This document shows, in pieces, positions 4,767-6,692 of a DNA stretch of 6,692 nt (position 1 is the first letter of the stretch; every line of letters starts with the position of its first letter). Position numbers and translations under genes: made by a program. The notes below the pieces were generated by a model that saw nothing but the letters and a program-made list of their open reading frames with translations, searched no databases and was not told the DNA's origin. This DNA is from Microcaldota archaeon (lineage in GTDB: Archaea; Micrarchaeota; Micrarchaeia; Micrarchaeales; CABMGC01). The stretch spans positions 1-6,692 of the forward strand of contig DAHWQN010000034.1 of the NCBI GenBank assembly GCA_027340645.1. The letters run 5' to 3'.

Positions 4767-4809
4767 CAGGCACAGCTGTGCTTGGGTGCCTGTGCGGATG
4801 CAAACAGGC
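4767..4809. other. GC-rich segment with two mutually exclusive hairpins; candidate small RNA or 3' regulatory structure
   Basis: GTGCCTGT (4786-4793) can pair with CAGGCAC on its left (4767-4773, 7 bp) or with ACAGGC on its right (4804-4809, 6 bp), but not both. A 12-bp perfect palindrome, GCACAGCTGTGC (4770-4781), overlaps the left arm. On the plus strand it begins about where the 4738-4745 TATA box would start RNA. On the minus strand it follows the stop of the TauE-type gene, and the larger hairpin is followed by TTTAT, so a terminator for that operon is the simpler reading. Confidence 0.4.
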
Positions 4810-4830
4810 GGCGTGGTCTTAAATAATATC

Positions 4831-5634
4831 TCACAAGGTTTCGAAGAGCATCGCAGCCGCAAGTGCTACTAGGATCACAGCGATTGCAATCTTCAGCTTC
4901 GGCAGGCTTGTTTTATGCGACATCTGCGACCCTATCCTAGCTCCGACGAATACTGCAACCGCCAAAGGAAGCGCTATCCAGATGTTCAGGTAATCTCCGC
5001 CTGCAATATGACCAGCGAGTCCAACCAAGGCAGAAATTCCTGCATAAACGGTACTTATGCCTATTGTTATGCGCATGGGAACTCTGAATAGAACTATCAG
5101 CACAGGTAAAAGTAACAAGCTCCCGCCAACACCGAGCATTCCTGCCAAGAATCCTAACCCTATCACCATAGGAATCAGAATCCCGAGCGATACGGAGTAG
5201 TTGTGTTCCCCACGTATCCTGTGCACAACCAGCCACTTAGGAATGCGTTCGTGTATTTGCCCTTCTTTGCTGTAGTCATTTTTGTATATCAAAAATGCAG
5301 CAATGCACAGATATACTGCGAAAACGATGCTAATGGCAGAAGTATTCACAAAATGTGAGACATAACCCCCTAAAAATGAGCCTATGGCAACAGGAGGGAT
5401 AATGTAGAGGAGGAACTTCCAGTCTATTGCCTTTTTTTCGTGGAAAACTATTGCAGCAGAGACTGTCGAGAACAGAATCATGAAGAGGCTGATAGTGGGG
5501 GCATCGTGTACGTTTATCCCTACAATCTCCATTATTGGGACATAAGCGGTGCCACCTCCCATTCCAATCATTGCAAACGGCGCTGCGAATGCCATAAGGA
5601 TTATTGACAATATGAGTATGATGACCGTTTCCAT
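4831..5634 (-). CDS. TauE/SafE-family membrane exporter
   Basis: The 267-residue integral membrane protein shows the duplicated glycine motif of the TauE/SafE family: GMGGGTAYVP (24-33) in the first half and GVGGSLLLLP (168-177) in the second, each at the start of a hydrophobic repeat, about eight helices in total. A charged cytoplasmic loop (about 118-146) divides the halves. Family members move small anions across the membrane, including sulfite, sulfoacetate, thiosulfate and organic acids; the substrate here cannot be read from sequence. Length is typical and nothing is broken. It starts 15 nt after the stop of the FmdE-like gene with no TATA box between, so it is the third gene of the operon with the TDT-type transporter. 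Confidence 0.88.
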   Translation of the reverse strand: METVIILILSIILMAFAAPFAMIGMGGGTAYVPIMEIVGINVHDAPTISLFMILFSTVSAAIVFHEKKAIDWKFLLYIIPPVAIGSFLGGYVSHFVNTSAISIVFAVYLCIAAFLIYKNDYSKEGQIHERIPKWLVVHRIRGEHNYSVSLGILIPMVIGLGFLAGMLGVGGSLLLLPVLIVLFRVPMRITIGISTVYAGISALVGLAGHIAGGDYLNIWIALPLAVAVFVGARIGSQMSHKTSLPKLKIAIAVILVALAAAMLFETL

Positions 5635-5649
5635 TATGGCTCTCTACTA

Positions 5650-6261
5650 TCAGTTATATCCGCTGCAAGGTATGCAATACGGCTTGTTGTCCACAAGGCG
5701 CACATATCGCTCGAAAACGTACTCGCCGCATTTGATGCATTTGGTTTTGTTGAAGGACCCTTTTGGAGGGGTGAATCTGTAGTCTGGCAGTTTTTCTATC
5801 CTGAAGACCTTCTCGTCTGCCTGCTCGTACATCCACTTTATAGCTGTGCTGGTAACGTCATTGGGAATCTCTGAAGGCTCGATGCCTCTTTTCCTGTACG
5901 CAAAGAACTCATTCTTTCCGAATTCATCCGAGAATTCAGGTCTAACAGAGATTCGAACTGCTGTTTTATCCGGCTTGTAGAATATGGCAGCAAGTTTGCC
6001 CCAGAAAGTCTTTTCAATCAATGATTTTCCGTATGTAGCTCCCGTTGCGATTTGTATGCCGTCCATGAGACAAGTCTGTGGATGTCCAACACCAAGCTCT
6101 GGTATTACAAAGAAACTATGATCCTTTTCGTGTTCTGTACCTAGTTCCCTCATTGCCAGCCTTGCCATGCGGTAACCAAGCGGCATAAAAGGACAGCTGT
6201 GTCCATGAAATTCCCATGCCCATTCTGATGGCATAGTATCCATGTTTGTGTTATTTGTCAT
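5650..6261 (-). CDS. FmdE-like protein with C-terminal zinc ribbon
   Basis: The 203-residue protein matches the FmdE family, named for a protein encoded with formylmethanofuran dehydrogenase but widespread outside methanogens, with no established reaction. The FmdE domain has FHGHSCP (18-24), followed by G29 and R31, and CLMDGIQIATGATYGK (64-79). The C-terminus is a zinc ribbon with C175/C178 and C196/C199 (KCIKCGE and YCIPCSGY). Two usual residues differ: the Gly after HGHxCP is Phe, and the Cys of GCTxGK is Ala. No other methanofuran-pathway gene is in the window. The ATG directly abuts the stop of the upstream transporter gene, with GGTG as ribosome site 6 nt before it, so translation is probably coupled. 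M7 or M10 are possible later starts. Confidence 0.88.
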   Translation of the reverse strand: MTNNTNMDTMPSEWAWEFHGHSCPFMPLGYRMARLAMRELGTEHEKDHSFFVIPELGVGHPQTCLMDGIQIATGATYGKSLIEKTFWGKLAAIFYKPDKTAVRISVRPEFSDEFGKNEFFAYRKRGIEPSEIPNDVTSTAIKWMYEQADEKVFRIEKLPDYRFTPPKGSFNKTKCIKCGEYVFERYVRLVDNKPYCIPCSGYN

Positions 6262-6692
6262 TTATACACCATTAATTATTCGGAATCGGCCCTTACCGTG
6301 CTTGTTTTGTCCAAGTAACTGTCTAAGAGAAAAAAGCAGCACAATTGCGAATACTAGCACAAGATACAAGTATAGGAGCAACGACAGGGTTTTGAATAGA
6401 CTAACTGAACTGGAAAGGGCGATGGTACCTAAGGTGAATGTTGCGGTTGGGAACACATAACCCCACCAGCCTAGATGGAATCTGAGACCGGATTTTATAT
6501 ATTTTATAAAGAAGAGTACGTTTATCCCGATAGCCCAGATCCCGAAACCCCAGAAAGCCATACCAGCAAGAATGCTTAATGCACTAAGATTAGTACCGAA
6601 GAGTACCCCTGCGCGATTCGCAATCTGTATAATATCTACGATTAAGATTCCGATTGGCGCGAGAATAATATAATTCGTCGGAGCAAGTTCTG
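6262..6692 (-). CDS. TDT/SLAC1-family transporter, C-terminal part (5' end outside window)
   Basis: The frame stays open from its stop at 6262-6264 to the window edge, about 142 codons, so the Met at 6561 is internal, not a start. The visible part contains about four hydrophobic helices and the family-typical HLGWWGYVFPTATFTLGTIAL (written as positions 6427-6489), which resembles the WW-x-x-x-FP segment near the end of TDT/SLAC1 proteins. This family (tellurite resistance TehA, malate carriers, yeast sulfite exporter Ssu1, plant anion channel SLAC1) lets small anions through the membrane. The C-terminal tail is short and basic (QNKHGKGRFRI). It is the first visible gene of the operon with the FmdE-like and TauE-type genes; the promoter lies further right. 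Family assignment rests on the C-terminal part only. Confidence 0.72.
   Translation of the reverse strand, partial: ELAPTNYIILAPIGILIVDIIQIANRAGVLFGTNLSALSILAGMAFWGFGIWAIGINVLFFIKYIKSGLRFHLGWWGYVFPTATFTLGTIALSSSVSLFKTLSLLLYLYLVLVFAIVLLFSLRQLLGQNKHGKGRFRIINGV

Noticed and set aside
4760..4850. tRNA gene, because of a GC-rich patch and a GGTTTCGA sequence
   Set aside because: No acceptor stem or anticodon arm can be formed, and GGTTTCGA is inside the TauE-type coding end.
4798..4872. 24-codon plus-strand frame behind the TATA box at 4738-4745
   Set aside because: Too short, no ribosome site seen, and it overlaps the end of the TauE-type gene.
6262..6561. Treating the Met at 6561 as the start of a 99-residue protein
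   Set aside because: The frame continues open to the window edge with membrane-protein sequence typical of the same family.

Overview
The window looks archaeal. Six genes, and one apparent gene remnant, have an AT-rich TATA-like box 24-38 nt upstream of the start codon, which means very short leaders or leaderless mRNAs. Several of these starts also carry a GTGAT-type Shine-Dalgarno match to the archaeal 16S tail. The gene content (short class II threonine synthase, DUF167, a variant HIT protein, FmdE-like protein) fits a small-genome or DPANN-type archaeon such as a micrarchaeote-like lineage, or another euryarchaeal-side group. That placement is inference; no marker gene here settles it.

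Layout, left to right. Positions 1-740 hold an IS200-type insertion sequence. It has a single HUH/Tyr1 transposase gene on the minus strand, flanked by two subterminal imperfect palindromes of matching architecture (44-89 and 705-740), and a further hairpin in the transposase leader (597-637). It appears to have landed just inside a small minus-strand gene whose promoter and first codons survive at 741-834. Next, on the minus strand, come an Fe/Mn superoxide dismutase (887-1513) and a small secreted, Ser/Thr/Asn-rich, C-terminally anchored surface protein (1643-2104) with a U-rich terminator behind it. A divergent promoter region (about 2105-2227) separates these from a plus-strand pair, threonine synthase thrC and a DUF167 protein (2228-3523). 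These converge on a minus-strand HIT-family protein (3563-4030). An unrecognised four-helix membrane protein (4137-4631) follows, with a striking inverted repeat over its start codon.

Positions 4632-4830 are the longest wholly gene-free stretch between intact genes. They contain a perfect-consensus TATA sequence inside an inverted repeat and a GC-rich segment with two mutually exclusive hairpins, a candidate small RNA or 3' regulatory structure. The right end (4831 to the window edge, minus strand) is a tight three-gene operon. In transcription order it encodes a TDT/SLAC1-family channel-like transporter (5' end outside the window), an FmdE-like zinc-ribbon protein and a TauE/SafE-family exporter, with 0 and 15 nt gaps. 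Two unrelated anion-exporter families flanking one FmdE-like protein suggest a job in handling a small anion (sulfite, an organosulfonate, an organic acid or an oxyanion). This operon is the most interesting functional unit here.
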